Positions 24,694 to 33,937 of a stretch of 64,000 bases of DNA are shown here, one piece after another. Location: the NCBI RefSeq assembly GCF_027532185.1, contig NZ_JAPZSV010000005.1, forward strand, positions 124,001 to 188,000, read 5' to 3'. The stretch is from Hylemonella sp. (lineage in GTDB: Bacteria > Pseudomonadota > Gammaproteobacteria > Burkholderiales > Burkholderiaceae_C). The notes below the pieces were generated by a model. The model was not told the DNA's origin. It ran no database searches and saw only the letters and a program-made list of their open reading frames with translations. The translations under genes were made by a program, and so were the position numbers. How positions within the stretch are numbered: the stretch's first letter is position 1; each line of letters opens with the position of its first letter.

Positions 24694-25392
24694 TCAGGGC
24701 TGGGAAAAGAGACGTGCCGGGGTCCAGCGCAGGCCGACGGACAACCAGCGGCCACCCCGCCCCCCATCATGCTGTGCGCCGACGGTCGTGTCCACCTGCA
24801 GCAGGTCGGGAACGATGCTGTAGCGCAGGCCGGTCTGCCAATAGGGCTTGGCCTCATCATCGCCGTAGGATTCGGCGATCAGCGCCAGGCGCGGCTGCAC
24901 GTAGTACTCGGCCCCCAGGCCCCAGGTGGCGCGGTTCTGGCGGCTGGCCCGGTCACGCAGCCCGCCGACGTTGAGATGCAGGAACGCTCGGTCGCGCGCC
25001 AAGGCCACCGTGACGGGGACATAGACATACTGGTTGCCAATCTGGTTGGGGCCGGGTTCGATCTCCGGGTGGAGCACCCGCCCCAAGGCCAGACCCCAGG
25101 CCCAGCCCTTGTCCCCCAGGGGCTGGAACAGGGTCTTGAGCTGCAACACATAGTCGCTGGTGGACGGGCCGGCGTCCTGAGTGGCGCGGCCACCACCCAC
25201 GGTGAACTCCAGGTTCCCACCCGGGTTGCAGGCCGGCAGGGCCCAGGCCTCGCGGCTGTGCTCGTAGCTGCGCATCCAGCTCTCGACCTGGCAGCTGCCG
25301 GCCGTCGTGAGGCGCGCGTCATCGGTCACAAAAGGCCGCGCGGCCCAGGCCGGCGCGACGCAGAACAGACCCAGGACCAGAACGAACTTCAT
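24694..25392 (-). CDS. Putative outer-membrane/periplasmic protein
   Basis: 232 residues with a signal peptide (MKFVLVLGLFCVAPAWA). The mature part begins RPFVTDDARLTTAG and is rich in alternating hydrophobic-polar strands ending in aromatic residues (WGLGAEYYV, YWQTGLRYSI, WLSVGLRWTP), which suggests a small beta-barrel. I recognise no specific family with certainty. It precedes the cytochrome c gene by 16 bp and probably shares its transcript. Confidence 0.7.
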   Translation of the reverse strand: MKFVLVLGLFCVAPAWAARPFVTDDARLTTAGSCQVESWMRSYEHSREAWALPACNPGGNLEFTVGGGRATQDAGPSTSDYVLQLKTLFQPLGDKGWAWGLALGRVLHPEIEPGPNQIGNQYVYVPVTVALARDRAFLHLNVGGLRDRASRQNRATWGLGAEYYVQPRLALIAESYGDDEAKPYWQTGLRYSIVPDLLQVDTTVGAQHDGGRGGRWLSVGLRWTPARLFSQP

Positions 25393-25480
25393 GCGAAGAT
25401 TCTAGAAGCCGCGTCTTTCAACCCCATGAAGGGGCACGGCCATCTCGCCACCCCCGGCACAGCCCACCCGGACGAGGCGT

Positions 25481-26878
25481 CTAGGGCGCGGCGCGCAGCA
25501 GCACGCTCGCGTGCAGGCCATGACCGTCAGGCGCGTCACCGAGCTCGAAGCTCGCGCCCATGACCTCGGCGAACTTGCCCACGATGGCCAGGCCCAGGCC
25601 CGCGCCCTCACCCAGGCGCTGCGCATGCAAACCACGCACCCCGCGCTGCAGCAGGTGGCGGCGCTCCTGCACATCCAGACCTGGGCCGTTGTCGATGACG
25701 GACAGGCGCACGCCACCGGGCTCGCGGACCAGCTCCACGGTCACCGTGCCGACTTGGCCCGCCGGCGGACGGGCATGGCGTAGCGCGTTGTCGAGCAGGT
25801 TGCCGAGCAGGCCTTCGATCAGCGCCGCGTTGCCGATCACATGCACGGGCTGGTCCAGCCCCTGCACCCCCAGATCGACACCTGCGGCGTCGGCACGCGG
25901 CAGATAACGCAACACGGTCTCGCGCACCAACGCGTCCAGCGCCACGGGCTCGTTGCGCACGCCGGTGTCCGCCTCGTCGGCCAGGGCCAGGGCCAGCAGC
26001 TGTTCCACCAGGCGGCTGGCCCGGGCCTCGCTGGCACCGATGCGCTGCAGCTGCTCGCGCCAGACCGCCGGCTCGCCCTGGGCCAGGCCGTACTCGGCCA
26101 GCGCACGGATACCGGCCAGGGGCGTGCGCAACTCATGCGCCACATTGCCCGAGAACTCACGCTGGGCCTGCAGGCTGTGGTCCAGCCGGGCCAGCAGCGC
26201 ATTGATCGCGGCGCCCAGCTGCGCGATGTCGCGCGAATTGGCCGAGACCGACAAGGGCCGCAGGTCGCGCGCATCGCGCTGCTCGACCGAGTGCCGCAGG
26301 TCACTCAGAGGCTGCAGCTCCTGCCCGATGATGCGACGCAGCCAGAGCGCAAGCAGGCCCAGCAGCAGCAGCTGGGGCACCACGGAATAGACCAGCACAT
26401 CGCGCAACAGGGCCTTGCGGCTGCGCGTGGTCTGGCCCACGGTGACGACAAAATCATCCGGCTCGTCCTGGACCACCACCACGGAGCGCAAGGGGCGGCC
26501 TTCATAGACCGTCTCCGAGAAGCGGATGTAGGCGGGGCTGCGCGGCAGCGGGGCCTGCAGACCCGGGTGGCCGGCCAGGACGGTGCCGTCGCCGCGGCGC
26601 ACGACGAAGTAGATGCTCTCGCTCTGGTCGAACAGAACCGTGCTCATCTCCCGACTGGAGAGCTCCAGCGCCAGGCCCTGGGGCTGGGCCCGCACCCGCG
26701 AGGCCAGGGCGTAGGCATCGTCGAGCAAGGCCCGATCGAAGGCCTTCTGCGCAAAGTAATAGGCCACGGCCACCGTGAGCGCGGTGCCCAGCAGCCAGGT
26801 CAGCGCCAGCGGCAGCAGCACATGGCGCACCAGGCGCGCGCGCAGCGAAGGCCGGTCCGGCGCCTGCAGGTCCGTCAA
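25481..26878 (-). CDS. Sensor histidine kinase of the divergent two-component system
   Basis: 465 residues from a TTG start at 26878 that overlaps the response regulator stop (TTGA). Membrane segments lie near 19-41 and 155-178, flanking a periplasmic domain of the two-component-sensor N-terminal type. HAMP is followed by the H-box NVAHELRTP (His near 248) and the ATP-binding domain with NLLDNALRHA, DNGPGL and GEGAGLGLAIV. It resembles TctE/QseC-like kinases. It likely senses a metal or periplasmic stress, given the RND operon on the other side. Confidence 0.92.
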   Translation of the reverse strand: MTDLQAPDRPSLRARLVRHVLLPLALTWLLGTALTVAVAYYFAQKAFDRALLDDAYALASRVRAQPQGLALELSSREMSTVLFDQSESIYFVVRRGDGTVLAGHPGLQAPLPRSPAYIRFSETVYEGRPLRSVVVVQDEPDDFVVTVGQTTRSRKALLRDVLVYSVVPQLLLLGLLALWLRRIIGQELQPLSDLRHSVEQRDARDLRPLSVSANSRDIAQLGAAINALLARLDHSLQAQREFSGNVAHELRTPLAGIRALAEYGLAQGEPAVWREQLQRIGASEARASRLVEQLLALALADEADTGVRNEPVALDALVRETVLRYLPRADAAGVDLGVQGLDQPVHVIGNAALIEGLLGNLLDNALRHARPPAGQVGTVTVELVREPGGVRLSVIDNGPGLDVQERRHLLQRGVRGLHAQRLGEGAGLGLAIVGKFAEVMGASFELGDAPDGHGLHASVLLRAAP

Positions 26879-27573
26879 GACGCGTCCCCGGCCGGCTCGA
26901 GCGCATAGCCCAGCCCGCGCAGCGTGCGGATCTGGGCGCCGCTGCCGGCCAGCTTCTTGCGCAGGCGCGAGATGAAGGCCTCCAGGGCGTTGTCGCCCAG
27001 CGCCTCGTCGAAATCCGACAGCTTGTCCGACAGCGCCCGCTTGCTGACCACGCGCCCAGGGGGGGTCATGAGCTCCCACAGCACCTCGAACTCGCGTGCC
27101 GGCAATTCAAGCAGTTCGCCGTCCAGCGTCAGCCGGCGCGTCTTGCGGTCCAGCCGCAGCGCACCGACTTCGCAGACGTCATCCGTTCCCGCGCTGCGCC
27201 GCACCAGGGCGCGCAAACGCGCCTCGACCTCTGCCAGATCGAAAGGCTTGCCCAGGTAGTCGTCGGCGCCGGCGTCCAGGCCGGCCACACGCTCCTCGGT
27301 GCGGTTGCGTGCGGTGAGCACCAGCACCGGCGTGCGGTCGCCGCGGGCACGCGCCTCACGCAGCAGGCTCAGGCCATTGGCGAGCGGGCTGTCCGCGGCG
27401 GCGCTGTGCGGCAGATTCAGATCGAGCAGCACGGCGTCAAAGGGCTGCACCTGCCAGTAGTGGGCGGCCTGTTCCAGATCGCCGGCTTCGTCGACGCGGT
27501 GTCCGGCATCGTGCAGGCTCAGGCGCATGACCTCGCGCAGCACGGGATCGTCTTCGATGAGCAGGATTCTCAT
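26875..27573 (-). CDS. OmpR family response regulator
   Basis: 232 residues. The receiver domain has the acidic EDD pair at 7-9 and phospho-acceptor Asp51 in LLDLNLP. The loop after it is longer than usual (HSAAADSPLANG in place of the short GMDG). The C-terminal winged helix (about 130-225) ends with LRKKLAGSGAQIRTLRGLGY. It is the first gene of the minus-strand pair with the kinase and is divergent from the TolC-type gene. A direct repeat in the intergenic region is a candidate binding site. Confidence 0.93.
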   Translation of the reverse strand: MRILLIEDDPVLREVMRLSLHDAGHRVDEAGDLEQAAHYWQVQPFDAVLLDLNLPHSAAADSPLANGLSLLREARARGDRTPVLVLTARNRTEERVAGLDAGADDYLGKPFDLAEVEARLRALVRRSAGTDDVCEVGALRLDRKTRRLTLDGELLELPAREFEVLWELMTPPGRVVSKRALSDKLSDFDEALGDNALEAFISRLRKKLAGSGAQIRTLRGLGYALEPAGDAS

Positions 27574-27621
27574 GGTCGTGAACTTTCGGCGGGGTGGCCG
27601 TAAGCATTTTCCCTCAGTCCC

Positions 27622-27640
27622 CTGGTCAGCGGCTGGTCAG
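27622..27640 (+). promoter_or_regulatory. Tandem CTGGTCAG repeat, candidate response-regulator site
   Basis: CTGGTCAG occurs twice with an 11-bp period (27622-27629 and 27633-27640), one helical turn apart, which is the usual spacing for OmpR-type dimers. It lies about 45 bp upstream of the outer-membrane factor start at 27681. Confidence 0.55.
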
Positions 27641-27680
27641 GCCGCGGCACGGACACTGTGGCACCTCTGTGCCTCATCGT

Positions 27681-28955
27681 ATGAATCACCGCCTGATCAC
27701 GCTCTGGGCCGGCCTCCTGCTGCCACTCGCGCTGCACGCCCAGCCCGCTGGCACACCGCCCCAGCCCCTGAGCCTGCAGCAGGTGCTGCAGGCCGCCCAG
27801 GACAATCTGGACGTGGCCCTCTCCAGGCGCAATCTGGCCGGCGCCCAGGCCGACGTGACGAGCGCTGATCGTGCGCCCCTGCCGGTGCTCTCGGCGGGCG
27901 TGAGCCAGATCGATCTGAAGAACGGCAACGGCAGCGGCCGCGTGCTGCAGGACCGGACTTACGACAAGTCGGTCGGCCTGGACTGGACCTGGGAGCGCGG
28001 CAACAAGCGCGAGCTACGCACCCTCACAGCCCAGCGCTCGGCCGACGCTGCACGCGCGGAACTCGATGACACCATGCTGCGGCAGCGCGTCGCGGCCCTG
28101 ACCGCCTTCTACGAGCTGCTGGCCGCGCAGGAGCGCCTGGAAGCCAGCGCGCAGCTCGACGGCAACGCTGCCGAACTGGCCCGCACGGCGGTGCGTCGGC
28201 TGCAGGCCGGCGATCTCTCGGCCCAGGAGACGGCCCGCACCGAGATCGAGGCACAACGCGCCCGTGCCGAGCGGCGCCAGGCCGAGCTGGAGCGTCAGCG
28301 CAGCGCCCTGGTGCTGTGGCAGCTCACCGCCCTGGCGTCGCCGCCGCAACTCCAGGCCCGAGCCGACTGGCCGGTCGCGACGCCGGGGATGGCCCACGTC
28401 GATCTCGACGCCCTGGTGGAGGAGCGCGCCGACGTGCGCGCGGCACGCTCGCGCGTCGAGGCCGCCCAGGCCGCGCTGGACGCCAGCGCGGCGCTGAAGA
28501 AATCGGACGTCACCTGGGGCGTCTCCTACAACCACTACCCCGGCACGTCGACCGCACTCATGGAGCTGCGTATGCAGATGCCGCTGCAATGGGGCTATGC
28601 CTACCAGGGCGAGATCGGTCGTGCCAGTGCACAACTCGGCCAGGCGCAGGACGCCCTCGAAAAAACCCGACGCCAGGCACGGCAGGAGTTCGAGCGCCTG
28701 CAGCACGAGGTGCTCAGCGCGGCCGAACGCGCCGCGGTGTTCGATGGCGAGATCCTGCCGCGCGCACGCCGTGTGGCCGAGGGCGCGGAGCTGGCCTACC
28801 GCAAGGGAGCCCTCTCGCTGACCGATCTGCTCGATGCCCGCCGCACCTTGCGCGTGACCGCCCTGGACGCCGTCGCTGCGCGCAAGGAGCACGCCCAGGC
28901 CCTGGGCACCTGGCAGCTGCGCACAGGCCAGACCGTTACCGCCGCCACCCCCTGA
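27681..28955 (+). CDS. TolC family outer membrane efflux protein
   Basis: 424 residues with a signal peptide (MNHRLITLWAGLLLPLALHAQ). Long amphipathic helices carry the repeated TolC pattern (LSLQQVLQAAQDNLDVALSRR..., and YRKGALSLTDLLDARRTL near the end). It forms the outer-membrane channel of the tripartite efflux complex encoded with the next two genes, resembling CzcC/CusC but without a lipobox. The start at 27681 is chosen for the signal peptide. It is the first gene of the efflux operon. Confidence 0.91.
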   Translation: MNHRLITLWAGLLLPLALHAQPAGTPPQPLSLQQVLQAAQDNLDVALSRRNLAGAQADVTSADRAPLPVLSAGVSQIDLKNGNGSGRVLQDRTYDKSVGLDWTWERGNKRELRTLTAQRSADAARAELDDTMLRQRVAALTAFYELLAAQERLEASAQLDGNAAELARTAVRRLQAGDLSAQETARTEIEAQRARAERRQAELERQRSALVLWQLTALASPPQLQARADWPVATPGMAHVDLDALVEERADVRAARSRVEAAQAALDASAALKKSDVTWGVSYNHYPGTSTALMELRMQMPLQWGYAYQGEIGRASAQLGQAQDALEKTRRQARQEFERLQHEVLSAAERAAVFDGEILPRARRVAEGAELAYRKGALSLTDLLDARRTLRVTALDAVAARKEHAQALGTWQLRTGQTVTAATP

Positions 28956-28981
28956 GTCCCCGTCTTTCCTCCTCATCGACC

Positions 28982-30148
28982 ATGCCGACCCGTCCCCTCG
29001 CCCTGCTGTTTTGCAGCCTGTTGCTGAGCGCCTGCAGCGAGGCGCCCGCGCCCGTTGCCGAAGCGCCGGCACCCATCATGCAGGGCCAGCAGTTGCGCTA
29101 CCCCGCAGGTCATCCTCAGCTGCGGCTCTTGACCCTGGCGAGCGCCGAAGCCGCGCGCCCGCTGCGCATCGAGCTGCCCGCGCGCCTGGTCTGGAACGAA
29201 GAGCGCACCCAGCGCATCTACCCTTCGTTTGCCGGGCGCGTCACGGCGCTGCGTGCCGATGTGGGCCAGCAGGTGGGCGCCGGCAGCACGCTGGCCGTGC
29301 TCGCCTCGCCCGACTTCGGCCAGGCCCAGAGCGAGACCGCGCGCGCCGAAGCCGACGAGCGCCTCACCGCACGCAATCTGCAGCGCCAGCGCGAGCTGTT
29401 CGAGGCCGGCATCGTGGCCCGCAAGGAGCTGGAACAGGCCGAGGCCGAACAAGAGCGCGCCCACGCGGAAGCCGAGCGCGCCCGTGCCCGCACCCGTCTC
29501 TACGGTGGCAGCGGCGGCGTGGACCAGCAGCTGGTGCTGCGCGCCAGCCTGGCCGGTACCGTGGTCGAGCGCAACCTCAACCCGGGCCAGGAGCTGCGGC
29601 CCGAACAGACCGGGCCCGGCGTGCCGCCACTGTTCGTGATCAGCGATCCCTCCACGCTTTGGGTCCAGATCGACGTGCGCGACCACGAGATCGGCTTGGT
29701 GCGCCCGGGCCAGACCTTCACACTGCGCGTGCCTGTGCTGGCCGGCCAGAGCTTCGAGGGCCAGGTGGTGGCCAGCTCGGATTTCATCGACCCGCAGACC
29801 CGCACGGTCAAGGTACGGGCCAAGGTCGCCAATCCGCAGCGCTTGCTCAAGGCGGAGATGCTGGGTCACGCCGTGTTCGAGCGACGCTTCGAGCGCGGCC
29901 TGGTCATCCCGGCCGCCGCCGCCCTGCTGCAGGGCGCACAGCACTGGGTCTTCGTGCAGACGCGACCGGGCGAGTTCGAGCCGCGCCGCATCGAACTCAG
30001 CTACGAGGGCAGCCAGGAGGTCGTGGTCTCTGAAGGGCTGAAGCCGGGCGAGCAGGTGGTGACCGAGAACGCCCTGCTGCTGGCACGCCAGTTCCGTCTG
30101 GCGCGTGCGGGATCGGCGCCGCCACCCCGGGGAACGCAGCAGCCATGA
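28982..30148 (+). CDS. RND efflux periplasmic adaptor (CzcB/CusB-like) lipoprotein
   Basis: 388 residues. The N terminus is a lipoprotein signal with lipobox LLSAC (Cys18). The membrane-fusion domains follow: the lipoyl half GRVTALRADVGQQVGAGS, a helical hairpin at about 105-175, the second lipoyl half TVVERNLNPGQEL and beta-barrel segments. It bridges the inner-membrane pump and the TolC channel. It lies 26 bp after the outer membrane factor, and its stop overlaps the pump gene start. Confidence 0.91.
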   Translation: MPTRPLALLFCSLLLSACSEAPAPVAEAPAPIMQGQQLRYPAGHPQLRLLTLASAEAARPLRIELPARLVWNEERTQRIYPSFAGRVTALRADVGQQVGAGSTLAVLASPDFGQAQSETARAEADERLTARNLQRQRELFEAGIVARKELEQAEAEQERAHAEAERARARTRLYGGSGGVDQQLVLRASLAGTVVERNLNPGQELRPEQTGPGVPPLFVISDPSTLWVQIDVRDHEIGLVRPGQTFTLRVPVLAGQSFEGQVVASSDFIDPQTRTVKVRAKVANPQRLLKAEMLGHAVFERRFERGLVIPAAAALLQGAQHWVFVQTRPGEFEPRRIELSYEGSQEVVVSEGLKPGEQVVTENALLLARQFRLARAGSAPPPRGTQQP

Positions 30149-33100
30149 GACGACTGATCCATTACGCGGTGCACCAGCCGCTGTTCATCGTCCTGGGCAC
30201 CCTGTTGTTTGCGCTGGCTGGCGTCATCGCCTTCAAAAGCCTGTCGGTCGAGGCCTTCCCCGACGTCACCGACACCCAGGTCACGGTGATCGCCCTCTAC
30301 CCCGGCCGCGCCGCCGAGGAAGTGGAAAAGCAGGTCACGCTACCGATCGAGACCGCACTGTCGGGTCTGCCCAATGCCATCCGTCTGTTCTCGCACACGC
30401 AGTTCGGCCTGTCCTTCACCGTCATCACCTACGACGACGCGGCCAGGGTGCTGGAAGTCCGCCAGCAGGTCAACGAACGCCTGCGCAGCGTCGCCTTGCC
30501 CCCGGGCGTGGAGGCCAACATCGCGCCCAACGCCACGCCCGTCGGCGAAGTGCTGCGCTATCGGCTGCGCGGCGATGGCCTGACCACCACCGAGCTGCGC
30601 ACCCTGCAGGACTGGGTGGTGGAACGCGCGCTGCGCCAGGTGCCGGGCATCGCCGACGTGGTCACCATGGGCGGTTACATCAAGCAATACGAGGTGCAGC
30701 CCGACCTCGACCGCCTGCGCGCCTATGGCCTGAGCTTCCAGCAGCTGCTCGACGCCCTGGGGCGCGGCAACTCGAACGCCGGCGGCAGCTATGTGGCCCA
30801 GGGGGTGCAGCAGTACGCGATCCGGGGCATCGGCCTGCTGCGTTCGGCCGAGGACATCAGCCGCATCGTGGTGGCCACACGCAACGGCACCCCGGTGCTG
30901 ATCCGCGACGTGGCGCAGGTCCGGATCGGCGCCGTGCCGCGCCTGGGACGCGTGGGTCAGGATGCGGACGACGACATCGTGACCGGCATGGTGGTGATGC
31001 GCAAGGGCGAGAACGCGAGCGAGGTGCTCAAGGGCGTCAAGGCCAAGGTGGCCGAGCTCAACGAGCGCGGGCTGCCGCCGGGCGTGCAGATCGAACCCTA
31101 CTACGACCGCTCCTGGCTCATGGGCAAGACCCTGTCCACGGTGTTCCGCAACCTCGTCGAAGGCGCGTTGCTGGTCTCGCTGGTGCTCTACGTCTTCCTG
31201 TCCAACCTGCGCGCCAGCCTGGCCGTGGTGGTGATCATCCCGCTCTCCCTGCTGGCCACCTTCATGGGGCTGAAGATCATGGGCGTGCCGGCCAACCTGC
31301 TGTCGCTGGGCGCGATGGACTTCGGCATCATCGTCGACGGCGCGGTGATCGTGATCGAGAACATCATGCACCGGCTGGAGCAGAACCGCGAGAACCTCTC
31401 GGAAAGCGAGCGCCGCCAGGTGATCATCGACGCCGCCACCGAGGTCGGACGGCCCACGCTGTTCTCCATGCTCATCATCATCGCGGCACATATCCCCATC
31501 TTCGCGTTGCAACGCCATGAGGGCCGCATCTTCCAGCCCATGGCCCTGTCGGTGACCACGGCGCTGATCGGCTCACTGATCTTCTCGCTCACCCTGGTCC
31601 CGCTGCTGGCCTATTGGATGCTGCGGCGCAAGCTGCCGCACGGCGACAACCGCGTGCTGCGCACAGCCAAAGGGCTCTATGCACCGGTGCTCGATTGGGC
31701 GCTGACGCACCAACGCAAGGTGGTGATGATTGCGCTGGTCGCCTTCGCCATCGGGCTGGGCGCCGCCTCGCGTCTGGGTTCGGAATTTCTGCCGGAACTC
31801 AACGAGGGCACGATCTGGGTCAACCTGCGCCTGCCCGCCAGTGTCTCCAACGACGAGGCCGCGCGCATGCTGCGCACGGCACGCGAGGCCCTGCTGACCG
31901 TCCCCGAAGTGCGCACCACGGTCTCCAAGGCCGGCCAGCCCGAGGACGGCACCGACCCCAAGACGATCAGCATGGCCGAGGTCTTCGTCGACGTGAAGCC
32001 GCCCGAGCAGTGGCGCAAGGGGCTGACCCGCGACGCCCTGATCCTGGACATGGAACGCGCCGTCACCGCCATCCCGGGTCTGGTGCCCGTGTTCTCGCAA
32101 CCCATCCGCGACAACGTGCTGGAATCGATCTCGCAGATCGACGGCCAGATCGTGATCAAGGTCGCGGGTGACGATCTCGTCGAACTGCGTCGCACCACCG
32201 AAGCCATCGAGGCCGAGGTGCGCCAGGTGGCGGGCGTGTACCGCGCCGAGATCGACCGCCTGGGCGACCTGCCCCAGCTGGTGATCGACATCGACCGCGA
32301 CCGCGCCGCGCGCCAGGGCCTCAACGTGGGCGATGTGCAGGACGTGATCGAGGCCGCGCTGGCCGGCAAGGCCGCCACCCAGCTCTGGGAGGGCGAGCGC
32401 CGCTTCTCGGTGGCCGTGCGTCTGCCGCCGGAACGACGGGCCATCGCCCAGCTGGCCTCCACGCCGATCCCGGTGCCTGGCGGGGGCTACACCACGCTGG
32501 GCGCCGTGGCCGAGATCCGTGAAACGAGCGGCGCCATGAACATCGCCCGCGAAGCCGGACGCCGCACCATGGCCATCGGCATCTTCATCCGCGACCGCGA
32601 CATGGGCTCGGTGGTCAAGGACATGAAGGCGCGCGTGGAAAAGAACGTCCGCGTCCCCGCCAACTACGCGGTCAGCTGGTCGGGCGAGTTCGAAAACCAG
32701 GAGCGGGCCATGCAGCGCCTGTCCGTCGTCGTCCCGATCTCGTTGCTGCTGATCTTCGTGCTGCTGTTCGACGCCTTCGGCTCCTTCCAGAAGGCGGTGC
32801 TGATCCTGGTCAACGTACCGCTGGCCCTGATCGGCGGTTTCATCGCGCTGTGGCTCTTCGACATCCCGCTGTCGGTCTCGGCAGCCATCGGCTTCATCGC
32901 GCTCTCGGGCCAGGCCGTGCTCAACGGCGTGGTCATGCTCTCGGTCTTCCAGCAACTGCGCAATGCCGGGCACAGCGTGCTGGAAGCCGCACGCCAGGGC
33001 TCCATGCAAAGGCTGCGCACCGTGCTCATGACGGCCCTGCTGGCCGCGCTGGGCCTGCTACCCATGGCGCTATCGCAGGACATCGGCGCCGAGACCCAGC

Positions 33101-33219
33101 GCCCGCTGGCCATCGTGGTCATCGGCGGCCTGGTCACGGCCACCCTGCTCACGCTGGTCGTGCTGCCCGTGCTCTACGTGCTCTGGTTCTCGGGCCGACG
33201 CATCAAGGAGACGGTCTAG
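30145..33219 (+). CDS. Heavy-metal efflux RND permease (CzcA/CusA family)
   Basis: 1024 residues, the full RND length, with twelve membrane segments and two large periplasmic loops. The fourth-segment motif DFGIIVDGAVIVIEN (392-405) is the heavy-metal-efflux hallmark and carries the charged residues of the proton relay. SEFLPELNEG marks the start of the second half. It exports metal ions from the periplasm or cytoplasm using the proton gradient. The metal (Zn/Co/Cd versus Cu/Ag) cannot be fixed from sequence by eye. ATGA overlap with the adaptor gene shows coupling. Confidence 0.94.
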   Translation: MRRLIHYAVHQPLFIVLGTLLFALAGVIAFKSLSVEAFPDVTDTQVTVIALYPGRAAEEVEKQVTLPIETALSGLPNAIRLFSHTQFGLSFTVITYDDAARVLEVRQQVNERLRSVALPPGVEANIAPNATPVGEVLRYRLRGDGLTTTELRTLQDWVVERALRQVPGIADVVTMGGYIKQYEVQPDLDRLRAYGLSFQQLLDALGRGNSNAGGSYVAQGVQQYAIRGIGLLRSAEDISRIVVATRNGTPVLIRDVAQVRIGAVPRLGRVGQDADDDIVTGMVVMRKGENASEVLKGVKAKVAELNERGLPPGVQIEPYYDRSWLMGKTLSTVFRNLVEGALLVSLVLYVFLSNLRASLAVVVIIPLSLLATFMGLKIMGVPANLLSLGAMDFGIIVDGAVIVIENIMHRLEQNRENLSESERRQVIIDAATEVGRPTLFSMLIIIAAHIPIFALQRHEGRIFQPMALSVTTALIGSLIFSLTLVPLLAYWMLRRKLPHGDNRVLRTAKGLYAPVLDWALTHQRKVVMIALVAFAIGLGAASRLGSEFLPELNEGTIWVNLRLPASVSNDEAARMLRTAREALLTVPEVRTTVSKAGQPEDGTDPKTISMAEVFVDVKPPEQWRKGLTRDALILDMERAVTAIPGLVPVFSQPIRDNVLESISQIDGQIVIKVAGDDLVELRRTTEAIEAEVRQVAGVYRAEIDRLGDLPQLVIDIDRDRAARQGLNVGDVQDVIEAALAGKAATQLWEGERRFSVAVRLPPERRAIAQLASTPIPVPGGGYTTLGAVAEIRETSGAMNIAREAGRRTMAIGIFIRDRDMGSVVKDMKARVEKNVRVPANYAVSWSGEFENQERAMQRLSVVVPISLLLIFVLLFDAFGSFQKAVLILVNVPLALIGGFIALWLFDIPLSVSAAIGFIALSGQAVLNGVVMLSVFQQLRNAGHSVLEAARQGSMQRLRTVLMTALLAALGLLPMALSQDIGAETQRPLAIVVIGGLVTATLLTLVVLPVLYVLWFSGRRIKETV

Positions 33220-33227
33220 CCGCCGGC

Positions 33228-33812
33228 TCAGGCTGCGCCGACCCCGATCGGCGCCGGCGTGCGCATGACGATGCGTGTGAACAGGCGGTCGTAGAGCGGA
33301 TCGCGCGGGTGCTTGCCAGTCAGCGGGTCCTGGTTGGTGGTGAAAGCGACGTCGAGCGCGGCCCAGTCCTGCGGGCTCAGGTGCCGGATGGCTTCGGGCA
33401 GGACCTCGCGCTCCTCGATGCGCATGTGCTCCAGGTAGAAGTCCAGGTGGCGCAGCATGGCCACCTCGAAGGCGCTACGGCGCGACTCGCCCAGCAGCTC
33501 CCAGGCCAGCAGCAGGTGCTGCAGCTCGCGCACCGCGGCCTCGCCGTGTGCGTGGTCACGCTCCAGCCGCTCCAACGTGCCCTGCAGATGAGGCGCCCGC
33601 GCGCGCAGCGGCGGGAACAGCAGGCTGCTTTCCTTGGGGTGGTGCAGGCGCTCGGGGAACTCGTCGATGTAGAAGAGCATGGCGCGCAGCACGTCGAAGA
33701 AGGGCTCCGGTGCATCGGCCGGGCCGCGCTGGATCATCATGCGCAGCGACTGCAGCATGGCCGACAGCGCGGCATGCTCCTCGAGAATGATGCGTACGCT
33801 GTCGTGGGCCAT
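33228..33812 (-). CDS. Hemerythrin-domain protein
   Basis: 194 residues. A four-helix bundle is expected with iron ligands spread over it: H13 in LEEHAAL, HHPKE in the second helix, DHAHGE in the third and HMRIEEREVLP in the fourth. Such proteins bind a di-iron centre and sense or store oxygen or nitric oxide, or repair iron-sulfur clusters. AGGAGG precedes the start. It is convergent with the RND pump gene with an 8-bp gap and probably not part of that operon. Confidence 0.87.
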   Translation of the reverse strand: MAHDSVRIILEEHAALSAMLQSLRMMIQRGPADAPEPFFDVLRAMLFYIDEFPERLHHPKESSLLFPPLRARAPHLQGTLERLERDHAHGEAAVRELQHLLLAWELLGESRRSAFEVAMLRHLDFYLEHMRIEEREVLPEAIRHLSPQDWAALDVAFTTNQDPLTGKHPRDPLYDRLFTRIVMRTPAPIGVGAA

Positions 33813-33937
33813 GGCTAACCTCCTGATCGGACCCGATGAGGTCTGCAGGATGGCACGGCCTCGCAGGACAGGGCTTGACGCTCGTCAAGCTCCGGCCGGG
33901 TTCCGGCCGATGTCCCGGCGAGGAACGGGCCGCAAGG

